Source: Donghicola sp041224595
GTDB lineage: Bacteria > Pseudomonadota > Alphaproteobacteria > Rhodobacterales > Rhodobacteraceae
DNA: 64,000 nucleotides
Reading direction: 5' to 3'
Assembly (NCBI RefSeq): GCF_041224595.1
Contig: NZ_JBGFGN010000164.1
Location: 159,868-223,867 of the forward strand
Made by a program: the position numbers and the translations under genes. Positions 7,992 through 16,641 of the stretch are shown piece by piece. Under the pieces are notes generated by a model. The model saw only the letters and a list, made by a program, of their open reading frames with translations. It did no database searches and was not told the origin of the DNA. Positions within the stretch are counted from its first letter, which is position 1; each line of letters starts with the position of its first letter.

Positions 7992-9203
7992 ATGGCTGAC
8001 GCCTTTATCTATGACGCAGTGCGCACCCCACGCGGCAAGGGCCGCAAGGATGGCAGCCTGCACGAGGTTACCGCCGTCCGTATGGGCGCGACGATCCTGA
8101 ACGCACTCAAAGAGCGTTCGGATCTGGCAGGTGACGAGTTTGAGGACGTGATCTGGGGCAACGCGACCCAAGTCATGGAGCAGGGCGGCTGTCTGGCGCG
8201 GACCACGGTGATGGCCTCTGATCTGGCCGAGAACGTGCCGGGTCTGTCGATCAACCGCTTCTGTGCGTCAGGCATGGAGGCGGTCAATCTGGCGGCCAAC
8301 CAGATCAAGGGCGGTTCGGACGATGCCTATATCGCGGGCGGCGTTGAAATGATGAGCCGCGTGGCCATGGGCAGCGATGGCGCGGCTGTGGCCGTCGATC
8401 CCACCGTAGCCATGGATCACTACTTTGTCCCGCAGGGCATTGCCGCGGACATCATCGCCACCGAATACGGGTTCAGCCGCGATGACGCCGATGCCTTTGC
8501 CGTGGAATCCCAGCGCCGCGCCGCCGAGGCTTGGGCCGCCAGACGGTTCGACAAATCCATCGTTCCAGTTCGCGATGTGAACGGCCTGACCATTCTGGAC
8601 CGCGACGAATACATGCGCCCCGGCACCGACATGCAGGCCCTTGGCGCGCTCAAGGCCAGCTTCAAGGATCAGGGCGAAGTCATGCCCGGTTTCGACAAGA
8701 TCGCCCTGATGAAGTACCCCCATCTTGAGCGGATCAACCACATCCACCACGCGGGCAACAGCAGCGGCATCGTGGATGGGGCGGCGGGCGTTCTGGTCGG
8801 CTCCAAGGAGTTCGGCGAGCGTCACGGCCTGAAACCCCGCGCCGTGATCCGCGCCACGGCCAAGATCGGCACTGACCCGACCATCATGCTGACCGGCCCC
8901 GTGCCCGTCACCGAAAAAATCCTGAGCGAGAGCGGCATGTCGATCAGCGACATCGACCTGTTTGAGGTGAACGAGGCGTTCAGCGCCGTGGTCCTGCGCT
9001 TTATGCAGCGCTTCAACGTGGACCACGACAAGTTGAACGTGAACGGCGGCGCGATTGCGATGGGTCACCCCTTGGGGGCATCTGGCGCGATCATCATTGG
9101 CACCTTGCTGGACGAACTGGAGCGGACGGGCAAAAGCACCGGCCTTGCCACACTCTGCGTTGCCAGCGGCATGGGCGCAGCCACCATCATCGAACGGGTT
9201 TAA
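7992..9203 (+). CDS. fadA: acetyl-CoA C-acyltransferase (3-ketoacyl-CoA thiolase)
   Basis: A 403-aa thiolase performing the last step of beta-oxidation: thiolytic cleavage of 3-ketoacyl-CoA to acetyl-CoA and a shortened acyl-CoA. The nucleophilic cysteine lies in INRFCASGMEAVNLAA; the C-terminal motifs NVNGGAIAMGHPLGASGA (His) and CVASGMGAA (second Cys) complete the active site. Length is as expected. AGGAGGAGA precedes the ATG. It lies 32 nt upstream of the FadB-like gene, the same A-B pairing as in fatty-acid oxidation complexes, though here the thiolase gene comes first. Confidence 0.93.
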   Translation: MADAFIYDAVRTPRGKGRKDGSLHEVTAVRMGATILNALKERSDLAGDEFEDVIWGNATQVMEQGGCLARTTVMASDLAENVPGLSINRFCASGMEAVNLAANQIKGGSDDAYIAGGVEMMSRVAMGSDGAAVAVDPTVAMDHYFVPQGIAADIIATEYGFSRDDADAFAVESQRRAAEAWAARRFDKSIVPVRDVNGLTILDRDEYMRPGTDMQALGALKASFKDQGEVMPGFDKIALMKYPHLERINHIHHAGNSSGIVDGAAGVLVGSKEFGERHGLKPRAVIRATAKIGTDPTIMLTGPVPVTEKILSESGMSISDIDLFEVNEAFSAVVLRFMQRFNVDHDKLNVNGGAIAMGHPLGASGAIIIGTLLDELERTGKSTGLATLCVASGMGAATIIERV

Positions 9204-9235
9204 GCGGGCGTCAGACCTGCGAGGAGGAATTCGAA

Positions 9236-11434
9236 ATGACCGATTTCACTATGGTTAAAGACGCCGAAGGGATCGCAACGATCACTTGGGACGTCAAAGA
9301 AAAGTCGATGAACGTGCTGTCGCTAGAGGGACTGGCAGCGCTGAACGATCTGGTGGACGACGCGCTGGCGGACGAGGCAGTGAAGGGCATCATCATCACC
9401 AGCGGCAAGGACACCTTTGCTGGCGGCATGGACCTGAACATCATCGCCAAGATGAAGGACAGCGCGGGCGACAACCCCGCTGAGGGCCTGTTCGACGGCA
9501 TCATGAACATGCACGGGTTGCTGCGCAAAATCGAACGCGCGGGCATGGACCCCAAGACCAACAAGGGCGGCAAGCCTGTGGCGGCCGTTCTGCCCGGCAC
9601 CGCGCTGGGGATCGGACTAGAGCTGCCTCTGTCGTGCCACCGCATCTTTGCCGCCGACAACGACAAGGCCAAGATCGGCTTGCCCGAGATTATGGTCGGC
9701 ATCTTCCCCGGCGCGGGCGGCACCACCCGACTGGTCCGCAAAATGGGCGCAATGGCGGCGGCGCCACTGCTGCTGGAAGGCAAGCTGAACGCCCCCAAGA
9801 AGGCCAAGATGCTGGGTGTGATTGATGAGGTCAGCGCTGATCCCATGGCCGACGCCCGCGCTTGGGTGCTGTCGGCGACCGACAAGGACATCGTGAAACC
9901 TTGGGACGCCAAGGGCTACAAGATGCCCGGTGGCGCGCCCTATCACCCTGCGGGTTTCATGACCTTTGTCGGCGCTTCGTCGATGGTCAACGGCAACACC
10001 AAGGGCGTCTATCCGGCGGCCAAGGCGCTGCTGTCGGCGGTCTATGAGGGGGCGATGGTGCCCTTTGACACCGCGCTCAAGATCGAGGCCCGTTGGTTCA
10101 CCCACGTCCTGATGAACCCCAGTTCCGGCGCGATGATCCGGTCCCTGTTCATCAACAAAGAAAAGCTGGAAAAGGGCGCGAACCGTCCCGAAGTGGCCGA
10201 TCAGACCGTCAAGAAAGTTGGCGTTCTAGGGGCTGGCATGATGGGTGCAGGCATCGCGCTGGTGTCGGCTCAGGCGGGGATCGACGTAGTTCTCTTGGAC
10301 CGCGATCAGGCTGCCGCTGACAAGGGACGCGACTACACCGCCAGCTACATGGACAAAGGCATCGCCCGTAAAAAGGCCACGCCCGAGAAGAAAGAACAGG
10401 TGCTGTCCCGCATCACCGCCACCACTGACTATCAGGCGCTGGCAGGCTGTGACCTGATCATCGAGGCCGTGTTCGAAGACCCCGCCATCAAGGCCGAAGT
10501 GACCGCTCAGGTCGAGGCCGTGATTGGCGAGGACTGCATCTTTGCCACCAACACCTCGACCCTGCCGATTTCGGAACTGGCCAAGGCCTCCAAGCGACCC
10601 GAGAAATACATCGGTATCCACTTCTTCAGCCCCGTCGAGAAGATGATGCTGGTCGAGATTATCAAGGGTCAAAAGACCGGCGATGTGGCTGTCGCCAAGG
10701 CGCTGGACTACGTACGCCAGATCCGCAAAACGCCGATCGTGGTGAATGACGCGCGCTTCTTCTATGCGAACCGTTGCATCATCCCCTACATCAACGAAGG
10801 CATCCGCATGGTGCACGAGGGCGTCAGCCCCGCCCTGATCGAGAACGCCGCCAAGCTGGTCGGGATGCCCTTGGGCCCGCTACAGCTGACGGACGAAACC
10901 TCGATTGATCTGGGGGTCAAGATCGCCAAGGCGACCAAGGCCGCGATGGGCGCAGACTACACCAACGACGATGTGGATGAAGTGCTGTTCTGGCTGGCGG
11001 ACGAAGGGCGCTTGGGCCGCAAATCCGCGGCCGGTTTCTATGCCTATGACGAAAAGGGCAAGCGCACCGGTTTGTGGGAAGGCTTGGTGGCGAAATACCC
11101 CCATGCCGAGCAGCAGCCCGATCTGCACGAGGTCCAGCACCGTCTGCTCATGGCGCAGGTTCTGGAAGCCGTCCGCGCGTTCGAAGAAGGTGTGCTGGAA
11201 GACATCCGCGAGGGCGACGTTGGCGCGATCCTTGGCTGGGGCTTTGCGCCTTGGTCCGGCGGTCCGTTCAGCTGGCTGGACATCATCGGCGCGCCTTTTG
11301 CCGCCGAAGTCTGCGATCAGCTGACCGAAAAGTTCGGCGAGCGGTTCGCGTGCCCTGCCCTGCTGCGCCAGATGGCGGACAAGAACAGTAGCTTCTACAA
11401 GAAGTACGGCGAAGGCGACGCATACGCCGCCTGA
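9236..11434 (+). CDS. fadB: fused enoyl-CoA hydratase / 3-hydroxyacyl-CoA dehydrogenase
   Basis: A 732-aa multifunctional beta-oxidation enzyme. Residues about 1-190 are a crotonase domain (oxyanion-hole region GGMDLN; PGTALGIGLELPLSCH; LPEIMVGIFPGAGGT). The Rossmann NAD site GVLGAGMMGAGIALVSAQAG begins near residue 330, and IEAVFEDPAIK and GIHFFSPVEKMMLVEII mark the 3-hydroxyacyl-CoA dehydrogenase domain, whose C-terminal part is duplicated. It should form a complex with the thiolase encoded 32 nt upstream. GAGGAGGAA precedes the ATG. Transcription ends at the 11461-11488 terminator. Confidence 0.93.
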   Translation: MTDFTMVKDAEGIATITWDVKEKSMNVLSLEGLAALNDLVDDALADEAVKGIIITSGKDTFAGGMDLNIIAKMKDSAGDNPAEGLFDGIMNMHGLLRKIERAGMDPKTNKGGKPVAAVLPGTALGIGLELPLSCHRIFAADNDKAKIGLPEIMVGIFPGAGGTTRLVRKMGAMAAAPLLLEGKLNAPKKAKMLGVIDEVSADPMADARAWVLSATDKDIVKPWDAKGYKMPGGAPYHPAGFMTFVGASSMVNGNTKGVYPAAKALLSAVYEGAMVPFDTALKIEARWFTHVLMNPSSGAMIRSLFINKEKLEKGANRPEVADQTVKKVGVLGAGMMGAGIALVSAQAGIDVVLLDRDQAAADKGRDYTASYMDKGIARKKATPEKKEQVLSRITATTDYQALAGCDLIIEAVFEDPAIKAEVTAQVEAVIGEDCIFATNTSTLPISELAKASKRPEKYIGIHFFSPVEKMMLVEIIKGQKTGDVAVAKALDYVRQIRKTPIVVNDARFFYANRCIIPYINEGIRMVHEGVSPALIENAAKLVGMPLGPLQLTDETSIDLGVKIAKATKAAMGADYTNDDVDEVLFWLADEGRLGRKSAAGFYAYDEKGKRTGLWEGLVAKYPHAEQQPDLHEVQHRLLMAQVLEAVRAFEEGVLEDIREGDVGAILGWGFAPWSGGPFSWLDIIGAPFAAEVCDQLTEKFGERFACPALLRQMADKNSSFYKKYGEGDAYAA

Positions 11435-11460
11435 AATCGCGATTAGAATACCAAGCGTGA

Positions 11461-11488
11461 CGCCGCCTCTCGAAAGAGGCGGCGTTTT
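11461..11488 (+). terminator. intrinsic terminator after fadB
   Basis: Perfect 10-bp stem CGCCGCCTCT/AGAGGCGGCG with a CGAA tetraloop, followed by TTTT running straight into the dispersed GAGTATTT element. Confidence 0.88.
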
Positions 11489-11510
11489 GAGTATTTAAGG
11501 CAAAAAGAAA
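11489..11510 (+). repeat. dispersed intergenic element, copy 4
   Basis: GAGTATTT + AAGG + CAAAAAGAAA, beginning at the end of the fadB terminator T-run. Confidence 0.7.
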
Positions 11511-11639
11511 CATGCCGACGCCCTTGCCCCAGATGCCTCAACCAAAGAGAAGAGAGACGGATCAAAAGGCAGGTTGACCGGCATGGACGGTGCTTTGTAA
11601 CCCGTGCTATCGGTTAGAAAACGACAAGATCGGGCACAC

Positions 11640-12665
11640 ATGACTGCACTCAAGGAATATCAGCGGCTGGAAGCCGTTGGCGTTTGGCGTGAACGGCCAG
11701 ACTGCCCACGGCAGGACGTTGTCGTGTCCTTGGGGGATGCCACCATTGTTGTCATGGATATGCAGAGCCGCGCACTTACGCACTGGTCGATCCCGGCTGT
11801 CGCCCGCGCCAATCCCGGTAGTTTGCCTGCCATCTATCACCCCGATGGAGACCCGAGCGAGACCCTAGAGATCGATGGCGACGAGATCGTCATGATTGAG
11901 GCTATAGAAAAACTGCGTCTTGCCATCGACCGGTCTCGTCCGAAACAGAGACGCCTGCGCTGGGGCGTCTTGACGGTGGTGGCAGGGTGCGTCGCAGCGG
12001 CCTCTTTCTTGTGGTTGCCAGATGTTCTACGCAGCCATGCCGCCACGGTTGTTCCCCCTGTCAAACGGGCCCAGATCGGGATCGCGCTGATTAATCATGT
12101 CACAGACCGCACGGGAGCAGAGTGTCGTGACAGCCTTGGCTCGCCGGCGCTATCTCGCCTTGGTGCCAAACTCTTTGACGATCAACCACACCGCAAACTG
12201 ATGATCCTGCCCGGTGGTCCGAAGAAGGCCATGCACCTGCCTGGCGGCACGATTCTTTTGCACAAATCACTGGTGGAAGACTTCGAAGACCCCAGCGTGC
12301 TTGCTGGTTTCGCTTTGGCTGAATCCCTTCGTGCCACGCGAAATGATCCTTTGGCAGAGGTATTGGAGGCCAGCAGCCTGCTGGCGGTGATCAGGCTTCT
12401 TACAACAGGGGCTGTGCCCGACGAAGCATTACAAGACTATGCGGACCAGCTGATGTCTGCGCCACAGCGCCCGATTGAGACTGCGCGACTTTTGGAACTG
12501 TTCAAGGAAAAGGGCATCGCTACGACTCCCTATGCACAAGGACTAGGCCCGTCGCGCGCGGAAGCGCAGGCTCTGATCGCCGCTGATCCTTTCAAAGCAA
12601 CCCTGCCCCCGCAGCTTATGAGCGACGGGGACTGGATTAGTATTCAAGGCATCTGCGAGTCCTGA
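11640..12665 (+). CDS. membrane protein with decayed M48-peptidase-like domain
   Basis: A 341-aa protein conserved, as far as I recall, in Rhodobacterales. It has a cytosolic N-terminal domain (about 1-105), one transmembrane helix (about 108-127) and a C-terminal domain. In that domain HLPGGTILL (about 199-207), then VEDFEDPSVLAGFALAESLRA, aligns with the LPGG and helix of M48 metallopeptidases, but the zinc motif HExxH is replaced by AESLR (227-231): the Glu remains and both His are gone. The start at 11640 is preferred over a GTG 36 nt upstream because the family-like N-terminus begins there; no strong ribosome site is seen for either. It converges with the SPOR gene, 3 nt apart. Probably a non-catalytic scaffold or inhibitor-like protein; function unknown. 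Confidence 0.72.
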   Translation: MTALKEYQRLEAVGVWRERPDCPRQDVVVSLGDATIVVMDMQSRALTHWSIPAVARANPGSLPAIYHPDGDPSETLEIDGDEIVMIEAIEKLRLAIDRSRPKQRRLRWGVLTVVAGCVAAASFLWLPDVLRSHAATVVPPVKRAQIGIALINHVTDRTGAECRDSLGSPALSRLGAKLFDDQPHRKLMILPGGPKKAMHLPGGTILLHKSLVEDFEDPSVLAGFALAESLRATRNDPLAEVLEASSLLAVIRLLTTGAVPDEALQDYADQLMSAPQRPIETARLLELFKEKGIATTPYAQGLGPSRAEAQALIAADPFKATLPPQLMSDGDWISIQGICES

Positions 12666-12668
12666 CGT

Positions 12669-13712
12669 TTAGCGGATAAACGCGTCCGAGAAACCAGCCT
12701 GACGTGCCGAGGCAAGTGTTTGCTGCAAGCTTCCGCCCGGGACTGCACCAACCATAACGATCTGCTGACCGCTTCGCGTGCTGAGAATGCGCACCGGAAA
12801 ACCAGCTGACTGAAAGCGCTGCGCTGTGCGCTGCGCGTTTTTGCCGACCGAGAACGTCGCGACCTGAACGTAGCTGCCGGCCCCTTGGACTGAAATCGGA
12901 GCAAGGCTTGACGTTCGCACAGCTTGGGCGCCGGGGTCAGTGCGCAGGTTGCGTGGGGTCTGCTTGTCCCAGACGGCATCGCTCTGCGCGTTGCCTGCCG
13001 CGGTGCGCGGACCACGATAGGGGTTCAAGCGATCGTCTTGCCAAATGCGCGTGTACCCTTTTGGCGGTTCCGGCAGTGGCTGGTTTGCACCGCCGACGCT
13101 CAGAACTTTGACCGGCGAGACCGACTGAGGCCCACAACGGACACCCTGACTGTTGGTGTATTGGGCGCTGACGCCCGTACGCTCCGGACAGACGCTCGAT
13201 CCTACAGCCGAGGGCGCCGAGGCGGTCCGCACAGCTTGTGATGAGGTCACCGAGGTGGGAGCAAGCACGGTTCTGGACGCAACCGTGGGGCGTGTCGCCA
13301 CTTTGCTCGCGACAGTCGGCGTCGGGGCGGATTTAGCGGTCCGTTTTGTCGTGGTTGCAGGCGCTGCAACGACGACTTTGGGCTGCGGTGTGGGCGCAAC
13401 GGCCACTTTAGCCGGTGCAGGTGCAGGCTTTGCGGCGGGTGCTGGCGTAGGTGTGGGCGCGGCGGGCGCTTCGACCGTCTGGGTTGGGGTACGGAAGGTC
13501 GGCTGAAGTCCGCAGACCTGATCGCGACTGCGGGTCATGCGTGGAATCCAGTCTACGGTCGGGCCAACACCCACGCGAATATAGGCGCAGCCCTTGTTAT
13601 CCACAAACTGGCGGCCCTCGAAATCGGACGGTGGAAAGTTGACGGGTGTCTGCGCGCATGCAGCTCCCGTAGACACAAGACACGCGGTGGCAGCCGCAAA
13701 GAGTCTATTCAT
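12669..13712 (-). CDS. secreted SPOR-domain protein
   Basis: A 347-aa exported protein. Residues 1-20 are a signal peptide ending ACAQ. A cysteine-containing N-terminal segment is followed by a long low-complexity Pro/Ala/Thr/Lys linker (about 85-170), and the last about 75 aa form a SPOR domain beginning GSYVQVATFSVGKNAQRTAQ, which binds denuded peptidoglycan at septa. Such proteins work in cell division or envelope maintenance. Its ribosome site GGGGG lies inside an inverted repeat (13718-13760) that could hide it. It lies downstream of upp in the same direction, 66 nt away. Confidence 0.88.
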   Translation of the reverse strand: MNRLFAAATACLVSTGAACAQTPVNFPPSDFEGRQFVDNKGCAYIRVGVGPTVDWIPRMTRSRDQVCGLQPTFRTPTQTVEAPAAPTPTPAPAAKPAPAPAKVAVAPTPQPKVVVAAPATTTKRTAKSAPTPTVASKVATRPTVASRTVLAPTSVTSSQAVRTASAPSAVGSSVCPERTGVSAQYTNSQGVRCGPQSVSPVKVLSVGGANQPLPEPPKGYTRIWQDDRLNPYRGPRTAAGNAQSDAVWDKQTPRNLRTDPGAQAVRTSSLAPISVQGAGSYVQVATFSVGKNAQRTAQRFQSAGFPVRILSTRSGQQIVMVGAVPGGSLQQTLASARQAGFSDAFIR

Positions 13713-13717
13713 AGTAA

Positions 13718-13760
13718 ACCCCCAGTAACACTGTGCACAGATTGCACAGTGGTTGGGGGT
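13718..13760 (-). promoter_or_regulatory. leader hairpin covering the SPOR gene ribosome site
   Basis: Perfect 9-bp inverted repeat CACTGTGCA/TGCACAGTG (13729-13751, 5-nt loop) nested in outer arms ACCCCC (13718-13723) and GGGGGT (13755-13760). On the minus strand the GGGGG next to the ATG, the only Shine-Dalgarno-like sequence, is one outer arm. No T-tract follows, so a plain terminator for upp is less likely, though a binding site for a dimeric regulator is possible. Confidence 0.55.
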
Positions 13761-13778
13761 AACGCAATAACTACCACA

Positions 13779-14426
13779 TCACTTGGTACCAAACATCCTG
13801 TCGCCAGCGTCGCCAAGACCAGGAACGATGTATCCGTGTTCATTCAGACGCTCATCCAGCGAGGCGGTGACGATAGGAACATCAGGATGCGCCTTGCGCA
13901 TTGTTTCCACACCCTCGGGCGCCGCCAAAAGGCACATGAAGCGGATATTCTTGGCCCCTGCCTTTTTCAGCATGTCGATGGCCGCCACAGCGGAGTTTCC
14001 GGTCGCGAGCATGGGATCAACTGCGATCACCAGACGTTCGTCCATCGCTTCGGGCACTTTGAAATAGTACTCGACGGGCTCCAGTGTTTCCTCATCGCGA
14101 TACAACCCAACAAAGCCAACGCGGGCAGATGGCACCAGTTCAAGCACGCCGTCCAGTAGGCCATTCCCAGCCCGCAGGATCGAGATCAGGGCCAGCTTTT
14201 TGCCATCCAGAACCGGCGCTTCCATCTCGCACAATGGGGTTTCGATCGTCTCTTTGGTCATCTCCAGATTACGGGTAATCTCGTATGCCAAGAGCTGGCT
14301 GATCTCGCGCAGGAGTTGCCGAAAGACACCGGTGGGTGTTCCCGCTTTGCGCATGTGGGTCAGCTTGTGTTGGACCAGCGGGTGATCGACGACAGTCAGG
14401 TGGGGCGGGTTGGATTGGTCGATCAA
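13779..14426 (-). CDS. upp: uracil phosphoribosyltransferase
   Basis: A 215-aa enzyme converting uracil and PRPP to UMP. The PRPP-binding loop is seen as VIAVDPMLATGNSAVAAI, and the C-terminal uracil-binding region is YIVPGLGDAGDRMFGTK. A TTG start at 14426 is chosen: it overlaps the stop of add as TTGA, follows GGAGG by 7 nt, and gives the usual N-terminus before HLTVVDHPLVQHKLT; no ATG or GTG in frame gives a better start. It is the last gene of the cdd-deoA-deoB-add-upp salvage operon and recovers the uracil released when uridine or deoxyuridine is cleaved. Confidence 0.93.
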   Translation of the reverse strand: MIDQSNPPHLTVVDHPLVQHKLTHMRKAGTPTGVFRQLLREISQLLAYEITRNLEMTKETIETPLCEMEAPVLDGKKLALISILRAGNGLLDGVLELVPSARVGFVGLYRDEETLEPVEYYFKVPEAMDERLVIAVDPMLATGNSAVAAIDMLKKAGAKNIRFMCLLAAPEGVETMRKAHPDVPIVTASLDERLNEHGYIVPGLGDAGDRMFGTK

Positions 14427-15433
14427 AATGCGTCCTCCAGTCGTTTGGTCAGCGCGTCTTTGGTGCCTGTATCGCAAAAAGCAGCCGCAACGGCATTGAG
14501 GGTGATTTCTTTGAAGTGGCGGGCATCCCAGCCAAAGGTTTTCGTCAGTCCGGCGTACTCTTGCTGCATCGTGGTGTGGAAGAAAGGCGGATCGTCAGTC
14601 GATACCGTGACTTTCACCCCGTACGCGCGCAGCCGCTCAATCGGGTGGCTTTTTAGGTCGGGATAGACGCCGAGCGCGACGTTCGAGCCCGGGCAGACCT
14701 CTAGCGTGATCTCTCGTTCGGCCAGATGTTCGACGAGTCGCATATCCTCGATGCAGCGGACGCCGTGGCCGATGCGGGTGACTTTTAGATCGTCGATGGC
14801 ATCGCGCACCTCTTGGGGGCCGCGCCATTCACCGGCGTGTGTGGTCAGGCCCAGCCCAGCCTCGCGGGCGCAGTCATAAGCCCACATAAAGTCCCGCTGG
14901 TGGCCCGCGTTTTCGTCGCCGCCCATGCCAAAGCCGGTCACGAAATCACCGGCTGTTTCGGCGGCGCAGATCGCGCTCAGCTTGGCTTTGTCCGGTCCGA
15001 AATGGCGGATGCAGGTCACCACGCCGCGCATACTGATCCCGTATTTTTTTTCCGCCTCGGCGGCGCCGTCCTGAATGGCGTGCAGGTATTCGGTCCACGC
15101 GCCCACATCTGCCCCGCCACAGAATTCGGGCGACAGGAAGCTTTCCATATAGATGACTCCATTCTCGGCGGCATTCTCGAGCACCGACAAGGTCAGGCGG
15201 CGAAAATCCTCGGGGGATTTCAGGACCGTGGTCGCAGCCTCGTAGACCTGTAGGAATTCGAGGAACCCTTTGTACTTGTAGGCCCCGCGCGCGTCGAAAA
15301 TCCCGCTGATGTCAGTCTTTTTCTCGAACGCTAGCTGGCGGATAAAGTCCGGCTGCGCGGCCCCTTCGATGTGGGTGTGCAGCTCGACCTTGGGCAGGTT
15401 GACTGGCGGATGTTCCATCTCTTCTTCTGTCAT
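14423..15433 (-). CDS. add: adenosine deaminase
   Basis: A 336-aa zinc hydrolase deaminating adenosine and deoxyadenosine to inosine forms. PKVELHTHIEGA holds the HxH zinc ligands (canonical HxHLxGA, here with Ile for Leu). LTTHAGEW carries the next His and TRIGHGVR the catalytic His, and VSTDDPPFF the DDP motif that binds zinc and substrate. The ATG at 15433 overlaps the deoB stop as ATGA, and GGAG precedes it. It overlaps upp by 4 nt. It extends this operon's scope from pyrimidine to purine nucleosides. Adenine deaminase-type members of the family exist, so substrate choice deserves an assay. Confidence 0.9.
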   Translation of the reverse strand: MTEEEMEHPPVNLPKVELHTHIEGAAQPDFIRQLAFEKKTDISGIFDARGAYKYKGFLEFLQVYEAATTVLKSPEDFRRLTLSVLENAAENGVIYMESFLSPEFCGGADVGAWTEYLHAIQDGAAEAEKKYGISMRGVVTCIRHFGPDKAKLSAICAAETAGDFVTGFGMGGDENAGHQRDFMWAYDCAREAGLGLTTHAGEWRGPQEVRDAIDDLKVTRIGHGVRCIEDMRLVEHLAEREITLEVCPGSNVALGVYPDLKSHPIERLRAYGVKVTVSTDDPPFFHTTMQQEYAGLTKTFGWDARHFKEITLNAVAAAFCDTGTKDALTKRLEDAF

Positions 15434-16641
15434 AGAAAGCTCCTTCCCGGCCCTTGGGCGGGGATATTCAGGTGTGCCGCGATACTGGCAGCCACGTCGG
15501 CAAAGGCAACCTGTCCGATCGGCTTCGCCCCCACGCCATAGCCCAATACGGGCACGCGTTCGCGGGTATGGTCCGTTCCGTGCCACGTAGGATCGTTCCC
15601 GTGGTCGGCAGTGATGATCAGCAGATCCCCATCATGCAAGCGCGGTAGGATCTGCCCGATCCGCGCATCAAACCATTCCAACGCGCGGGCATAGCCCGAC
15701 ACATCGCGGCGGTGGCCATAGAGGCTGTCAAACTCGACGAAATTGGCAAAGGTCAGGCTGCCCTCGGGCGCGTCGTCCACCAGTCGATCCAGATGGTCCA
15801 TCAATTGCGCATCGCTGCCTTTGTGCAGATGGGTGATCCCCTGCATGGAAAAGATGTCGCCAATCTTGCCGACTCCAATCACTTCGCGCCCTGCCCCACT
15901 AACCCAATCGCACAGGGTCGGGCTTGGGGGCGCGAGCGCGAAATCCTTGCGGTTGGTTGTGCGGGTGTAGCCTGTCGCGGCATCCCCGACGAACGGCCGC
16001 GCAATCACGCGGCCAATCTTCATCTCGTGCAATGTCGGCGCGATGTCCGCGCACAGCTTTAGCAGACGTTCCAGACCGAAATGCTCTTCGTGCGCGGCGA
16101 TCTGGAACACGCTGTCGGCAGAGGTGTAGCAAATCGGCTGTCCGGTTCGGATATGCTCTTCGGCCAGTTTGTCGATGATCGCTGTCCCGCTCGCGTGGCA
16201 GTTGCCAAGGATGCCATCGGCACCCGCCGCTTTGGCGACTTCTGCGACCAGATCATTAGGAAACGCAGGAACGGTGTCGGGAAAATACGTCCAGTCCCAA
16301 GGCACTGGCACCCCCGCCAGTTCCCAATGGCCGCTCGGGGTATCCTTGCCTCGGCTGATCTCGGTTGCCGCGCCCCACAAACCAGAAGGCACTGCGCCAA
16401 GGCCCTCTGCCCGTGCGCCGCTTGCCAATTGAACTGCGGCAGACAAGCCTAGCGCGTCCAGCACGGGCAACGCCAGCGGTCCGCTCCGTCCCTCTACGGC
16501 GCGGCCAGCGGCACAGGCTTGGGCGATATGCGCCAGGGTATTCGCGCCTGTGTCCGGAAGATCGCCGTTATAGAATTGATCCGCATCCGGCGCGCCGCCG
16601 ATCCCGACCGAGTCCATTACCACCAGAAATGCGCGGGTCAT
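15430..16641 (-). CDS. deoB: phosphopentomutase
   Basis: A 403-aa metal-dependent mutase of the alkaline-phosphatase superfamily interconverting (deoxy)ribose-1-phosphate and -5-phosphate. Key segments: VVMDSVGIGGAPDA at the N-terminus (metal-binding Asp), GKDTPSGHWE (phosphorylated Thr), LIITADHGNDPTWHGTDHTRE (metal-binding Asp/His cluster). The start at 16641 overlaps the deoA stop as ATGA. It uses the sugar phosphate released by deoA, linking salvage to pentose metabolism. No deoC aldolase is present in this window. Confidence 0.94.
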   Translation of the reverse strand: MTRAFLVVMDSVGIGGAPDADQFYNGDLPDTGANTLAHIAQACAAGRAVEGRSGPLALPVLDALGLSAAVQLASGARAEGLGAVPSGLWGAATEISRGKDTPSGHWELAGVPVPWDWTYFPDTVPAFPNDLVAEVAKAAGADGILGNCHASGTAIIDKLAEEHIRTGQPICYTSADSVFQIAAHEEHFGLERLLKLCADIAPTLHEMKIGRVIARPFVGDAATGYTRTTNRKDFALAPPSPTLCDWVSGAGREVIGVGKIGDIFSMQGITHLHKGSDAQLMDHLDRLVDDAPEGSLTFANFVEFDSLYGHRRDVSGYARALEWFDARIGQILPRLHDGDLLIITADHGNDPTWHGTDHTRERVPVLGYGVGAKPIGQVAFADVAASIAAHLNIPAQGPGRSFL

